64,000 nt of DNA. Source: Paenibacillus tepidiphilus (GTDB lineage Bacteria; Bacillota; Bacilli; Paenibacillales; Paenibacillaceae). The notes beneath the pieces were generated by a model, which was not told the origin of the DNA, searched no databases, and worked only from the letters and a program-made list of their open reading frames with translations. Position numbers and translations under genes: made by a program. Shown piece by piece: positions 34,814 through 43,117 of the stretch; position 1 is the stretch's first letter, and every line of letters starts with the position of its first letter. The DNA lies in NCBI RefSeq assembly GCF_008635795.1, contig NZ_VWRQ01000026.1:1-64000 (forward strand), read 5' to 3'.

Positions 34814-37800
34814 GCCAGTCAACCTCCTTCTTCTTGCGGACGGCTACGTAGACATCACGCTGGTTGCCGATAGGTCCGTAGTAGTTGAAACCGTAGCTGA
34901 GCTGAGCGTAGCCGCCGACCATCTGCGTAGGCTTCAGATGGATACGGGTAGGCGCATTGTGACTCCCGCCGCGTGTATCGGTAATTTCCGAGCCCGGCAC
35001 CTGAATGTGCTTATCCTGGGCATGGTACATGAACATCGTGCCGCGCGGCATCCGGTGGCTGACAACCGCCCGGGCGGTGACAACACCGTTGCGGTTGTAG
35101 ACCTCCAGCCAGTCATTGTCGTTAATGCCGTGGCCCTGCGCATCCTCGTCGTTGATCCATACGGTTGGACCGCCGCGGAAGAGCGTCAGCATATGCTGAT
35201 TGTCCTGATAGGTGGAATGGATATTCCACTTGCCGTGCGGCGTCAGATAACGGAGAACCAGCGAGTCCTGGCCGCCCTTCACTTCCTTGTCGCGCGGACC
35301 GAATACCATCGGCGGCAGCGTCGGCTTGTAGACCGGCAGCGCTTCGCCGAACTGCTGGAAGATTTCATGGTCAATATAGAAATGCTGTCTTCCGGTCAAT
35401 GTACGGAAGGGAACCAGCCGTTCGATGTTGGTCGTGAACGGCGAATACCGGCGGCCCTGCTTGTTCGAGCCGCTGAACACCGGCGTCGGAATGACCTCGC
35501 GCGGCTGTGCCGTGATGCTCTGGAAGGTGATGCGTTCCGCTGCCCGGTCGGCCGAGATGTCGCGCAGCTCGACGCCCGAGTCCTTCTCGGCCTGCGCATA
35601 TGCCTTCTGCGATACGCGGCCGTTCGTCGCCGACGACAGGTGCAGAATGGCATCGGCTGCCTGACGGGCAGTCGCCAGCTTCGGCAGTCCGTTCTTGATG
35701 GATTCGTCGTAGTAGACGCCGCTCAGCTTCTTCAGCTCTTCGTACTCTTCGGCCACGGAGAAGCTGATGCCGTGGGCGCCGGCCTTGCCGATTGCCAGAT
35801 TCGGGCCGAGCGAAATGAATTTATCGTGAATCTTGGTATAGTCGCGTTCGACGATGCTCAGGTTCGGCATTGTTTTGCCCGGAATGGCGTCAACCTCGCC
35901 CTTGGCCCAATCCTTCACCAGCCCCATCGGCTGGGAAATCTCTCCGATGGAATCGTGTCCAAGCGGTGTGGAAACCAGGTCTTTATATACACCCGGAAGA
36001 TGAGTTTTGGCCATCTCGGAGAACACCTCCGCCAGCCCCCGGTAGATATCCCAGTCGGAACGGGATTCCCACAATGGATTGACGGCCGGATTGAACGGAT
36101 GCACAAACGGATGCATATCGGTGGAAGACAGGTCTGTCTTCTCATACCAGGTTGCCGCAGGCAGCACGATATCTGCATAGAGCGGAGTAGTCGTCATCCG
36201 GAAATCGAGGGCTACCATCAGGTCAAGCTTGCCTTCCACATCCTCGCGCCAGATGATTTCCTCCGGCTTCTCTTCGGTATTCGGCTCGGCCAGCAGGCCG
36301 TCCGAGGCGCCCAGCAGATGCTTCATGAAATACTCCTGGCCCTTGGCGGAGCTCGAGATCAGATTCGAGCGCCAGATGAACAGCGAGCGCGGGAAGTTCT
36401 CGGGTGCGCCCGGGTCTTCAACGGCGAACCGGGTCTTGCGGGACTTCAGCTCCTCCAGGGCATGGCCCACGATATCGCTGTTAGAGGACTTGCCCTGCCG
36501 CGCAGCTTCTTCGGCGAACAGCAGGCTGTTCTTGTTGAACTGCGGGAAGGACGGCAGCCAGCCGAGCCGTGCTGCCAGCACATTATAGTCGGCCGGATGA
36601 CGGTAGGCGACCTCGCCCCCGGTCGGCGACTTCAGCGAGTCGGTGCCGCTCTCTTCATACCGCCACTGCTCCGTGGCGAAGTAGAAGAAGGAAGTCGCAT
36701 TCTGCTGGCGGGCTGCGCCCTGCCAGTCTTTGGCGAAGGCGACCGTGGACCAGCCTTCAATCGGCCGGCATTTCTCCTGGCCGACATAATGCGCCCAGCC
36801 GCCGCCGTTGACGCCCTGGGATGCGGTCAGCACGACCAGGTTCAGGATCGAGCGGTAGATCGTGTCGCTGTTGAACCAGTGGTTGATGCCCGCCCCCATA
36901 ATAATCATCGAACGGCCGCCCGTATCAATGGAATTCTGGGCGAATTCGCGGGCGATCTGCACCACGACACTCGCCTTTACTCCGGTAATCTTCTCTTGCC
37001 AGGCCGGCGTATAATGCGACGCTGCATCCGTATACCCCTGGGCATTCAGCGGACTGGCGGTCCGGGCGATACCGTATTGGCTCATCATCAAGTCATACAC
37101 GGTGGCGGCCAGCCGCTCCGTGCCGTCTGCCAGCCGTATGGTCCGGGCCGGAATGACCCGCTTGAATACGCCGTTGCCGGCATTGTCGAAGTAAGGGAAC
37201 ACAATCTCTGTCCATTGCCCTTCATGCTCTTCCATGCTTAGAGCCGGTTCAATCTTGGTACCGTCTTCCCGTTCCAGAATCAGGTTCCAGGCTTTGCCTT
37301 CCTCCCAGCGCTGGCCCATGGTGCCGCCCGGCACGATGACTTCCCCCGCAGCTTCATCGAAGATGACCGGCTTCCAATCGGCATGCGGTGTGGTATCACC
37401 CAGATCGCTCGCCCGCAGGAACCGGCCGCCCTTCCAGGAATCCTCATGCTCATCGAGCAAAATCAGGAACGGCATATCTGTAAATTGCTTGGCATAATTA
37501 ATGAATTGCGCTTCCCGGCGCTCGTGGTAGAACTCATTCAGAATGACATGCGTCATAGCCTGCGCAAGGGCAGCGTCGGTTCCCGGGTTCGGCGCCAGCC
37601 AGTTATCGGCGAATTTGACATTCTCGGCGTGGTCCGGCGCAACCGAGACAACCTTCGTGCCTTTATAACGCACCTCGGTCATGAAGTGGGCATCCGGAGT
37701 GCGCGTCAGCGGCACATTTGATCCCCACATGATCAAGTATCCGGCGTTGTACCAGTCGGAGGATTCCGGCACATCCGTCTGCTCGCCCCAGATCTGCGGC

Positions 37801-38477
37801 GAAGCCGGCGGAAGATCGGCGTACCAGTCGTAGAAGCTCAGCATCTGGCCGCCCAGCAGCGAGATGAAGCGGGCGCCGGACGCATAGCTGACCATCGACA
37901 TGGCCGGAATCGGTGTGAACCCGGCAATCCGGTCGGGGCCATACTTGCGGATGGTATAGATTAGCTGGGCTGAAATGAGGCGCAGCACATCATCCCAGGC
38001 GACACGGATATGGCCGCCCTTGCCGCGCGCTTTCTTGTATTGGCTGGATTGTTCAGGATTCTCAACAATGCTGGCCCAGGCATCAATGTAGTTGTCGTGC
38101 TCGGTCAGCGCTGCCTGCCACAGCCGCCACAGCTTGCCGCGCACATACGGGTATTTCACACGCAGCGGACTGTACTCATACCACGAAAAGGTGGCTCCGC
38201 GTGGACAGCCGCGCGGCTCGAACTCCGGCATATCCGGCCCGCAGGAAGGATAGTCGATCTGCTGGTTCTCCCAGGTGATGATGCCGTTCTTCACGAACAC
38301 CTTCCAGCTGCAGGAGCCTGTACAGTTCACTCCGTGGGTCGTGCGGACAACCTTGTCATGCGACCAGCGCTGGCGGTACATGTTCTCCCAATCTCTGTTC
38401 TTCTCCTCCAGAATGGACCAGTTACCGGAATAGCTCTCGAGCGGCTTGAAAAAATTGAGACCAAATTTCTTCTTCAT
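34803..38477 (-). CDS. narG: Respiratory nitrate reductase alpha subunit NarG
   Basis: 1224 aa from ATG at 38477 (MKKKFGLNFF), with AAAGGAG about 11 bases upstream. The 105 extra in-frame codons further up cover the promoter and are not coding. It is the catalytic molybdo-bis-MGD subunit reducing nitrate to nitrite. The FS0 cluster ligands His48, Cys52, Cys56 and Cys91 are present ('RTTHGVNCTGSCSW', 'PRGCPRG'). The Mo-site block 'WGSNVPLTRTPDAHF' is intact, as is the C-terminal MGD-binding region. There is no Tat signal, as expected for the cytoplasm-facing NarGHI of Firmicutes. It is the first gene of narGHJI-nreABC. Confidence 0.96.
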   Translation of the reverse strand: MKKKFGLNFFKPLESYSGNWSILEEKNRDWENMYRQRWSHDKVVRTTHGVNCTGSCSWKVFVKNGIITWENQQIDYPSCGPDMPEFEPRGCPRGATFSWYEYSPLRVKYPYVRGKLWRLWQAALTEHDNYIDAWASIVENPEQSSQYKKARGKGGHIRVAWDDVLRLISAQLIYTIRKYGPDRIAGFTPIPAMSMVSYASGARFISLLGGQMLSFYDWYADLPPASPQIWGEQTDVPESSDWYNAGYLIMWGSNVPLTRTPDAHFMTEVRYKGTKVVSVAPDHAENVKFADNWLAPNPGTDAALAQAMTHVILNEFYHERREAQFINYAKQFTDMPFLILLDEHEDSWKGGRFLRASDLGDTTPHADWKPVIFDEAAGEVIVPGGTMGQRWEEGKAWNLILEREDGTKIEPALSMEEHEGQWTEIVFPYFDNAGNGVFKRVIPARTIRLADGTERLAATVYDLMMSQYGIARTASPLNAQGYTDAASHYTPAWQEKITGVKASVVVQIAREFAQNSIDTGGRSMIIMGAGINHWFNSDTIYRSILNLVVLTASQGVNGGGWAHYVGQEKCRPIEGWSTVAFAKDWQGAARQQNATSFFYFATEQWRYEESGTDSLKSPTGGEVAYRHPADYNVLAARLGWLPSFPQFNKNSLLFAEEAARQGKSSNSDIVGHALEELKSRKTRFAVEDPGAPENFPRSLFIWRSNLISSSAKGQEYFMKHLLGASDGLLAEPNTEEKPEEIIWREDVEGKLDLMVALDFRMTTTPLYADIVLPAATWYEKTDLSSTDMHPFVHPFNPAVNPLWESRSDWDIYRGLAEVFSEMAKTHLPGVYKDLVSTPLGHDSIGEISQPMGLVKDWAKGEVDAIPGKTMPNLSIVERDYTKIHDKFISLGPNLAIGKAGAHGISFSVAEEYEELKKLSGVYYDESIKNGLPKLATARQAADAILHLSSATNGRVSQKAYAQAEKDSGVELRDISADRAAERITFQSITAQPREVIPTPVFSGSNKQGRRYSPFTTNIERLVPFRTLTGRQHFYIDHEIFQQFGEALPVYKPTLPPMVFGPRDKEVKGGQDSLVLRYLTPHGKWNIHSTYQDNQHMLTLFRGGPTVWINDEDAQGHGINDNDWLEVYNRNGVVTARAVVSHRMPRGTMFMYHAQDKHIQVPGSEITDTRGGSHNAPTRIHLKPTQMVGGYAQLSYGFNYYGPIGNQRDVYVAVRKKKEVDWLEN

Positions 38478-38546
38478 CGATGTCGTACACTCCTTTGCAG
38501 AACACTCATTAATCCCATTATGAATCTGCCGATTCCCGGTTCCCAT

Positions 38547-38560
38547 TAGGGAATGTCCTA
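38547..38560 (-). promoter_or_regulatory. Candidate NreC box upstream of narG
   Basis: TAGGG-AATG-TCCTA has one mismatch from the remembered NreC pattern TAGGG-N4-CCCTA. Its centre lies about 43 bp upstream of the start point implied by CATAAT at 38517-38522, where a class II activator binds. A weaker copy, ACGGGAAATCCCTT, follows at 38567-38580. Confidence 0.6.
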
Positions 38561-38612
38561 TTGAGGAACGGGAAATCCCTTGATCTGCAGCCGCAGCCGA
38601 ATCCACAGCAAA

Positions 38613-38640
38613 TAAACCTTTCCCCGGGGAGAAAGGTTTA
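38613..38640. promoter_or_regulatory. Perfect inverted repeat in the narG upstream region
   Basis: TAAACCTTTC (38613-38622) and GAAAGGTTTA (38631-38640) flank CCCCGGGG-rich DNA. It could be an operator, or a hairpin limiting transcription between divergent promoters; there is no strong T-run on either side. Confidence 0.5.
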
Positions 38641-38677
38641 GCTTTAATTCTATGGTTCGCCCGAAATCCTGCTGCCT

Positions 38678-38690
38678 TAGGGAATTCCCT
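38678..38690. promoter_or_regulatory. Second candidate NreC box
   Basis: TAGGG-AATT-CCCT lies 87 bp upstream of the hemerythrin start and about 190 bp upstream of narG. A related GGGGAACTCCTTA follows at about 38700. It could serve the hemerythrin gene or act distally on narG. Confidence 0.5.
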
Positions 38691-38776
38691 CTTTCGCAGC
38701 GGGGAACTCCTTAGCGGGACATCCTCCGCCCGCTTCCATGCTATACTAGGAACCAAAAAAAGAGAGGATGAATCCG

Positions 38777-39196
38777 ATGCCAGGACCTTCATTATGGCAG
38801 CACTCCGCCCACCACGCTATCCATGAGGGCGGACTGTCAGGAGCGGTAACCCTAACCGGAGAAATGGAAGAGCTGCTGCTCGCCAAGGAATTTACCGTGG
38901 CCCGCCAGGCGGCCGAGCATTTAATCGAATATTGGGAGACCAGGATCATCAGTCATGCCGATGCCGAAGAAGAAGGCTTCTACCAGGACATGGTCCAGAA
39001 GAATCCCAGGTTGGCGGATGACGTCCTGCGCCTGGCCCGCGACCACGAATTGATGCGGATCATTATACGTGACATCAAGGTCTTATTGGCCGAGCAGGGT
39101 CTCACTCCGGAGGTGCTTCTTCAGTTTCATGCACTGCTGGTATTGAACGGTGTTCATAGCCGGGAAGAGGAGCGTCTGTTGTTCGGACAGGATTGA
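38777..39196 (+). CDS. Hemerythrin-like HHE domain protein
   Basis: 139 aa from ATG at 38777, nine bases after GAGAGG. The helical bundle carries the di-iron type residues His ('LWQHSAHHAIHEGG'), His/Asp/Glu ('IISHADAEEEGFY'), His ('LARDHELMR') and His/Glu ('VHSREEERLLF'). Such proteins bind oxygen, NO or repair iron-sulfur damage. The location between narG and nsrR/hmp supports a nitrosative-stress role (inference). Its last 95 bp overlap the end of convergent nsrR. Confidence 0.85.
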   Translation: MPGPSLWQHSAHHAIHEGGLSGAVTLTGEMEELLLAKEFTVARQAAEHLIEYWETRIISHADAEEEGFYQDMVQKNPRLADDVLRLARDHELMRIIIRDIKVLLAEQGLTPEVLLQFHALLVLNGVHSREEERLLFGQD

Positions 39197-39638
39197 GCGG
39201 GTCATTCATCTGCAGCAGCGCCCTCAGATCTTCCGTATTAACCAATAAATCCTGCAGCGTGTATTCGTCCAGCACCTGCAGGTAGGCCTCAAGCGCCCTT
39301 CCGAGTGCTCCCTTCAATCTGCACACCGGGCTGATCGGACAGCTGCCGCCGGAAGGCTGGAAGCATTCCACCAGATAGAAGTCGTCCTCCATCCGGCGGA
39401 CTACCGCTCCGATATTGATCTGTTCCGGCGCAAGCGCCAGCCGTATCCCTCCACTGCGCCCCCTTACGGTCTCAATGTATCCCGCTTTCCCCAGTTCATG
39501 CGCTACCTTCATCAGATGGTTCTTGGAGATCCGGTATCCGCCGGAAATCTCTTGAATGGTAGACAACTTACCCCGCTGATTACTGCCCAGATATATCAAG
39601 ATACGCAAGGAAAAATCGGTGTACATAGTCAGTCTCAT
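39102..39638 (-). CDS. nsrR: Nitric-oxide-sensing Rrf2 repressor NsrR
   Basis: 178 aa. The N-terminal winged helix ('LSTIQEISGGYRISKNHLMK', 'RGRSGGIRLA') is followed by Cys92, Cys100 and Cys106. To my recollection, that spacing and numbering match the [4Fe-4S] ligands of Bacillus subtilis NsrR. NO destroys the cluster and releases DNA. It is divergent from hmp, with an NsrR-like palindrome between them. The family normally ends near residue 146. Here ~32 extra Pro/Glu-rich residues come from reading through the antisense of the hemerythrin gene end. Confidence 0.9.
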   Translation of the reverse strand: MRLTMYTDFSLRILIYLGSNQRGKLSTIQEISGGYRISKNHLMKVAHELGKAGYIETVRGRSGGIRLALAPEQINIGAVVRRMEDDFYLVECFQPSGGSCPISPVCRLKGALGRALEAYLQVLDEYTLQDLLVNTEDLRALLQMNDPLNPVRTTDAPLPGYEHRSIPAVHETEEAPPE

Positions 39639-39709
39639 ATTCCACTCCTACGGATGCATTGATGTGATATTTGTAACAAATAATAACATATAAATTGTCC
39701 ATTTTGTTA

Positions 39710-39732
39710 AAGTGGTATTTTAAATATATCTT
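39710..39732. promoter_or_regulatory. Candidate NsrR operator upstream of hmp
   Basis: A 23-bp palindrome, AAGTGG-TATTTTAAATATA-TCTT when joined, agrees at about 20 of 23 positions with the AAGATGYATTT-N-AAATRCATCTT consensus. It overlaps the expected -35 region of hmp, whose -10 (TATATT) is at 39750-39755, a repressing position. Confidence 0.75.
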
Positions 39733-39781
39733 TTTGCTTAAAAAGCGTATATATTAAATTCGTATTATTCGAGAGGAGTGG

Positions 39782-40966
39782 ATGATCATTTTAACTCAGC
39801 AAACCAGAGATATCGTTAAATCAACAGCACCGGTCTTGGCAGAACACGGCACTACGATTACCACTGTTTTTTACCGCAACTTGTTCGAAGCACACCCGGA
39901 GCTGCTTAATGTGTTTAACCATGCCAACCAGGTTCAAGGGCGCCAGCAAGCAGCGTTGGCCAATGCAGTGTATGCTGCGGCAGTGCATATCGACAATCTT
40001 GAGAATATTTTGCCGGCAGTTGTGCAGATTGCCCATAAGCATGTCAGTCTGGGAATTAAACCCGAGCATTATCCGATTGTCGGTGAATTTCTGCTAAAGG
40101 CCATTAAGGAAGTGCTTGGCGACGCAGCTACGCCGGAGATACTTACCGCCTGGGAAGAAGCTTACGGTGTGATTGCCGATGCTTTCATCGGGGTGGAAGA
40201 CAATATGTATCAAGCGGCCAGAGAGCAGGAGCATGGCTGGAATTTCTTCAAACCGTTTACGATTGCCCGTAAAATTCAGGAGAGTGAAAATATCACCTCC
40301 TTCTACCTGAAGCCGGCGGACGGCTCCAAAGTACCGGACTACAAGCCTGGCCAGTACATTTCTGTACGGGTATCCATTCCGGGCGAGCAGTATTTAATGA
40401 TCCGCCAGTACAGCCTCTCGCAGGCACCTTCAGCGGATGAATTCCGGATCTCCGTGAAGCGCGAAGCCCAGCATGATCCGAATGGCGTCGTATCCTTGTA
40501 TCTGCATGAGCAGGTTAACGAAGGAGACACGGTTGAAGTGAGTGCGCCTGCCGGCGAATTTGTGCTGGACACCGCCAAAGCGACACCGGTAGCCTTTATC
40601 TCCGGCGGCGTCGGCATTACGCCGATGATGAGCATGTTCGAAACCGTCGCTGCCGTTACTCCCGAGCGTCCTACCGTGTTCCTGCACTCTGCCCGGAACG
40701 AAGCGCTTGGCGCTTTCCGTGCCGATGTGGAGAAGCATGCCGCCGCGATGAGCAATGTGCAGACCAAGTTCTTCTATTCCGGCGGTCCGGACGGCGTGAT
40801 CACAGGCGAAACGCTGGGTAAATACGTGGATATTGCCGGGGACGCCTATGTATGCGGACCGGTACCTTTTATGGAGGCCATGATCCGCGAGCTGCATGCG
40901 CTCGGCATGAAAGAGGAACAGATTCACTACGAATTCTTCGGGCCCGCCCTGCAGCTGAATCACTAG
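39782..40966 (+). CDS. hmp: Flavohemoglobin Hmp (nitric oxide dioxygenase)
   Basis: 394 aa. The N-terminal globin domain (1-140) has distal Tyr in 'FYRNLFEAHPELLNVF' and proximal His in 'AHKHVSLGIKPEHYPIVG'. The FAD domain contains 'RQYSLSQAP', and the NAD(P)H domain contains 'AFISGGVGITPMMSM' and 'YVCGPVPFMEAM'. It oxidises NO to nitrate with O2 and NADH. ATG at 39782 follows GAGAGGAG. It is divergent from nsrR with an NsrR box between, so it is probably NO-induced, protecting against NO formed during nitrate and nitrite reduction. Confidence 0.96.
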   Translation: MIILTQQTRDIVKSTAPVLAEHGTTITTVFYRNLFEAHPELLNVFNHANQVQGRQQAALANAVYAAAVHIDNLENILPAVVQIAHKHVSLGIKPEHYPIVGEFLLKAIKEVLGDAATPEILTAWEEAYGVIADAFIGVEDNMYQAAREQEHGWNFFKPFTIARKIQESENITSFYLKPADGSKVPDYKPGQYISVRVSIPGEQYLMIRQYSLSQAPSADEFRISVKREAQHDPNGVVSLYLHEQVNEGDTVEVSAPAGEFVLDTAKATPVAFISGGVGITPMMSMFETVAAVTPERPTVFLHSARNEALGAFRADVEKHAAAMSNVQTKFFYSGGPDGVITGETLGKYVDIAGDAYVCGPVPFMEAMIRELHALGMKEEQIHYEFFGPALQLNH

Positions 40967-40969
40967 AAA

Positions 40970-40985
40970 TGTGACTGCGGTCACC
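40970..40985 (+). promoter_or_regulatory. Candidate FNR-type site upstream of the flavin reductase-like gene
   Basis: TGTGA-CTGCGG-TCACC matches the FNR/CRP half-site pattern TGTGA-N6-TCACA at 9 of 10 positions. A TATGCT at 41008-41013 as -10 would place the centre near -42, the class II activation position. It starts 4 bp after the hmp stop. Confidence 0.5.
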
Positions 40986-41066
40986 CAGCCTCTTTCCCGG
41001 CTTGCGTTATGCTTTTGAAATGGAGCTGCCACAATGTGGCAAGTTAGATTTCAGGAGGATTGCGTA

Positions 41067-41603
41067 ATGGAGAAGGTAGCTGTGAATTATGAGAAAATGT
41101 ATTATGGATTTCCGGTCATTCTGGTGAGCTTCTATGATGAGACCGGTCTGCCGAACGTAACACCCATCACTTCCTCGTACACACTCAAGGACATGATTAT
41201 GCTCGGCTTCAGCAGCAAGGGCTATGCTGTCAATCAGCTCAAGAAGGTCAAGGACTTCGTAGTCAACATCCCTGACCGTTCCCTGCTGGATGCCATTGAG
41301 TACTGCGGCAGCCATTCGGGTTACGAAGTGAGTAAATTTGAGAATGTTGACCTAACGCATGCCAAAGGCCACATGGTAAACGCTCCGGTTATCCAGGAAT
41401 GTTCCATAGCTATCGAATGCACGTTGACGGATGTAGTGGAACATGAGCAATTCAAAGGAATTACCAATGTGCTGGCGCAAATCAAGGGCCGGTATGTAGC
41501 TACAGAAGCGCTGCACGAAGACGGCAGCCTCGCCGCCGCAGAGCTGGATCAAGTGGTCTGCTTCGGAGACGGCCGCAGCAAGAGCTTCCGGTATTTACAA
41601 TAG
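41067..41603 (+). CDS. Flavin reductase-like FMN-binding split-barrel protein
   Basis: 178 aa from ATG at 41067, which is preceded by AGGAGG at good spacing. It resembles the flavin_reduct/DIM6-NTAB family ('YYGFPVILVSFYDETGLPN', 'ITSSYTLKDMIMLGFSSKGY', 'VKDFVVNIPD'). Members bind FMN and reduce flavin, or act as flavoredoxin-like electron carriers. It lies downstream of hmp with its own FNR-like site and a strong terminator. A role in anaerobic or nitrosative redox balance is likely but not proven. Confidence 0.8.
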   Translation: MEKVAVNYEKMYYGFPVILVSFYDETGLPNVTPITSSYTLKDMIMLGFSSKGYAVNQLKKVKDFVVNIPDRSLLDAIEYCGSHSGYEVSKFENVDLTHAKGHMVNAPVIQECSIAIECTLTDVVEHEQFKGITNVLAQIKGRYVATEALHEDGSLAAAELDQVVCFGDGRSKSFRYLQ

Positions 41604-41635
41604 GAGCGGATGGATACTTAGAGGGTACAAATAAA

Positions 41636-41684
41636 GAGCAGCGCAGCGATTCCCGGACGGTCCGGGAACTGCTCGCTGCTTTTT
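41636..41684 (+). terminator. Terminator after the flavin reductase-like gene
   Basis: AGCAGCG and CGCTGCT enclose an inner stem TCCCGGA-CGG-TCCGGGA and are followed by TTTTTG, 33 bp after the stop codon. Confidence 0.88.
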
Positions 41685-41774
41685 GTCAAAAGAAAATAGC
41701 GGCCGGATATCCAAGCTTTCGCGATAGTCAGGGCCAAGCTCAGGCCTAACCTCAGGCCAAACTCAACGTTCACT

Positions 41775-41965
41775 GCAATTAGTTCGATTTCCGCACACTA
41801 TTTCGGCCTGCATTACGGATTTCAGCAATCTAATTCGATAATCGCCACTTAAATTGGTCGAAATTGGTGAACTCACTACTTTCCACCCATATTAAGTGGC
41901 GGATATCCAACTAAGTCTGTGATTATCTCGATATGAGTCAAATTAAGTGGCGATTTTCCAACTAC
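41775..41965. repeat. Intergenic repeat block D
   Basis: The AGTGGCG-type unit begins at 41895 and again at 41946, 51 bp apart; an inverted copy (CGCCACTTAAATT) is near 41843. The second unit (41940-41963) is identical over 24 bases to 137-160. The left part, 41775-41810, is related to 24255-24290. The 386-bp gap between the terminator and the next gene contains nothing else I can identify. Confidence 0.7.
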
Positions 41966-41989
41966 AGTCTGCCAACAAGGGTTGCGGGC

Positions 41990-42925
41990 TCAGCTAAATC
42001 CGGTCACATAAGGCCGGCCGCTTAACACTGACGATTCCATGTCCTCCAAATACCGTAATTGTGCCGGTGATAAGCTGCTTTTGTCGGCATATAGGCAATG
42101 ATAGATGAAGGAGTACAGGTGCCTGTATTCAATAAAATAGCCGATCTCTTCCAGGGAAGGAACAGTAGAATGACTCTGCTTGTACCCTTGCATGAATGCT
42201 TTACAGAATTCGGCGGTAAAATGTTCTCTATCCCCGGCTGCTGCGGTTTGACCCGAATGGTATATCGCAATAGCGATATCGTAGGCGAACCAGTGATGCT
42301 CACTGTCCCCGAAATCAATCACATATAACGAGTCTTCGCCTGCAAGCAGGTTGCCGTGATGCATGTCGCCATGGATCAGTCCGTAGCTGTCGCCCGCCAC
42401 CGGAAGCGCCGCGAATTCCCGGCGATACTGCTCCCATTTCTCAATAATCCGGCTGTTTATATCAGCTGATTGGACGGCGTGATAGACACTGTTCCCGTAC
42501 CATTGCGGCAGTCCTTGATGTCCGCCATATCTGGCCGCAGCCGCATGAATTTGCCCCATCGTTTCGCCCCATTGCCTAAACGTCGCCGGGTTCCACAGCT
42601 TGGGGTCGGCTGGACTTACGGCTTGTCCGATAAGCTTCTCATACATTACACAGTAATGTTCATTGCCGATATGCCGGATAAAAGCATTCCCGTCCACGCG
42701 CAGCGGACGCGCCACCTTCACCCCTGCGGAATGCAAATAATGCAGCCATTCCATCTCCGCCAGCAATCCCGCTTCATCTACTTCGGACCTGTCTAAAATC
42801 TTGAGGATTGCGCTATACTCACCGTCAACTTCAAATACATTGCCGCTGTAGCCTCCGATCAGCTTACAATCCTCCGGCTTAATGCCCATAGAAAACAGGG
42901 TTTCTTCTACGATCTCTGCTCGCAT
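41990..42925 (-). CDS. APH-family phosphotransferase (aminoglycoside/homoserine-kinase-like)
   Basis: 311 aa of the APH kinase fold. The catalytic loop is 'GLIHGDMHHGNLLAGEDSL' and the metal motif 'YVIDFGDSEHHWFAYDIAIA'. The N-lobe includes 'YSAILKILDR' with the ATP-binding Lys. It phosphorylates a small hydroxyl compound; members range from aminoglycoside kinases to YtmP- or homoserine-kinase-type enzymes, so the substrate is open. It lies upstream of no obvious partner. The UvrA-like gene at 43118 is on the same strand but has its own terminator. Confidence 0.85.
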   Translation of the reverse strand: MRAEIVEETLFSMGIKPEDCKLIGGYSGNVFEVDGEYSAILKILDRSEVDEAGLLAEMEWLHYLHSAGVKVARPLRVDGNAFIRHIGNEHYCVMYEKLIGQAVSPADPKLWNPATFRQWGETMGQIHAAAARYGGHQGLPQWYGNSVYHAVQSADINSRIIEKWEQYRREFAALPVAGDSYGLIHGDMHHGNLLAGEDSLYVIDFGDSEHHWFAYDIAIAIYHSGQTAAAGDREHFTAEFCKAFMQGYKQSHSTVPSLEEIGYFIEYRHLYSFIYHCLYADKSSLSPAQLRYLEDMESSVLSGRPYVTGFS

Positions 42926-43015
42926 TCTCCGCCCTCCCTATTTTGTTGATCCCATACATTATCTTACTTTATCTTTAACAGATTTGTCCTCTCTGCACCT
43001 TGGCTTGCCGCATCA

Positions 43016-43054
43016 CAAAAACCGGGCTATTGTCTTCGTGAGACAATAACCCGG
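43016..43054 (-). terminator. Terminator after the UvrA-like gene
   Basis: On the minus strand CCGGGTTATTGTCT pairs with AGACAATAGCCCGG around CACGA and is followed by TTTTTG. Confidence 0.85.
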
Positions 43055-43117
43055 CATGCGACGGCGAATTCCGAAATAAAGGCAGAAGCCGAAGATATGA
43101 ACCGCCTGAAAGCGGAG

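Larger units (their letters stand above)
38478..38776. other. narG/hemerythrin divergent regulatory region
   Basis: This 299-bp gap holds two NreC-like boxes, two weaker copies and a perfect inverted repeat (separate entries). A CATAAT at 38517-38522 (minus strand) may be the narG -10; it lacks a good -35, which fits activator dependence. Confidence 0.6.

Noticed and set aside
33290-34873. 527-residue open frame antisense to narH
   Set aside because: It is the complement of strongly conserved NarH coding sequence with no independent evidence of being a gene.
34674-37241. 855-residue open frame antisense to narG/narH
   Set aside because: Same reasoning: it mirrors conserved narG codons and shows no domain or start signal.
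38478-38792. N-terminal extension of NarG by 105 codons
   Set aside because: The region carries promoter elements and the extension has no similarity to NarG. ATG at 38477 has a proper ribosome site and gives the standard start.
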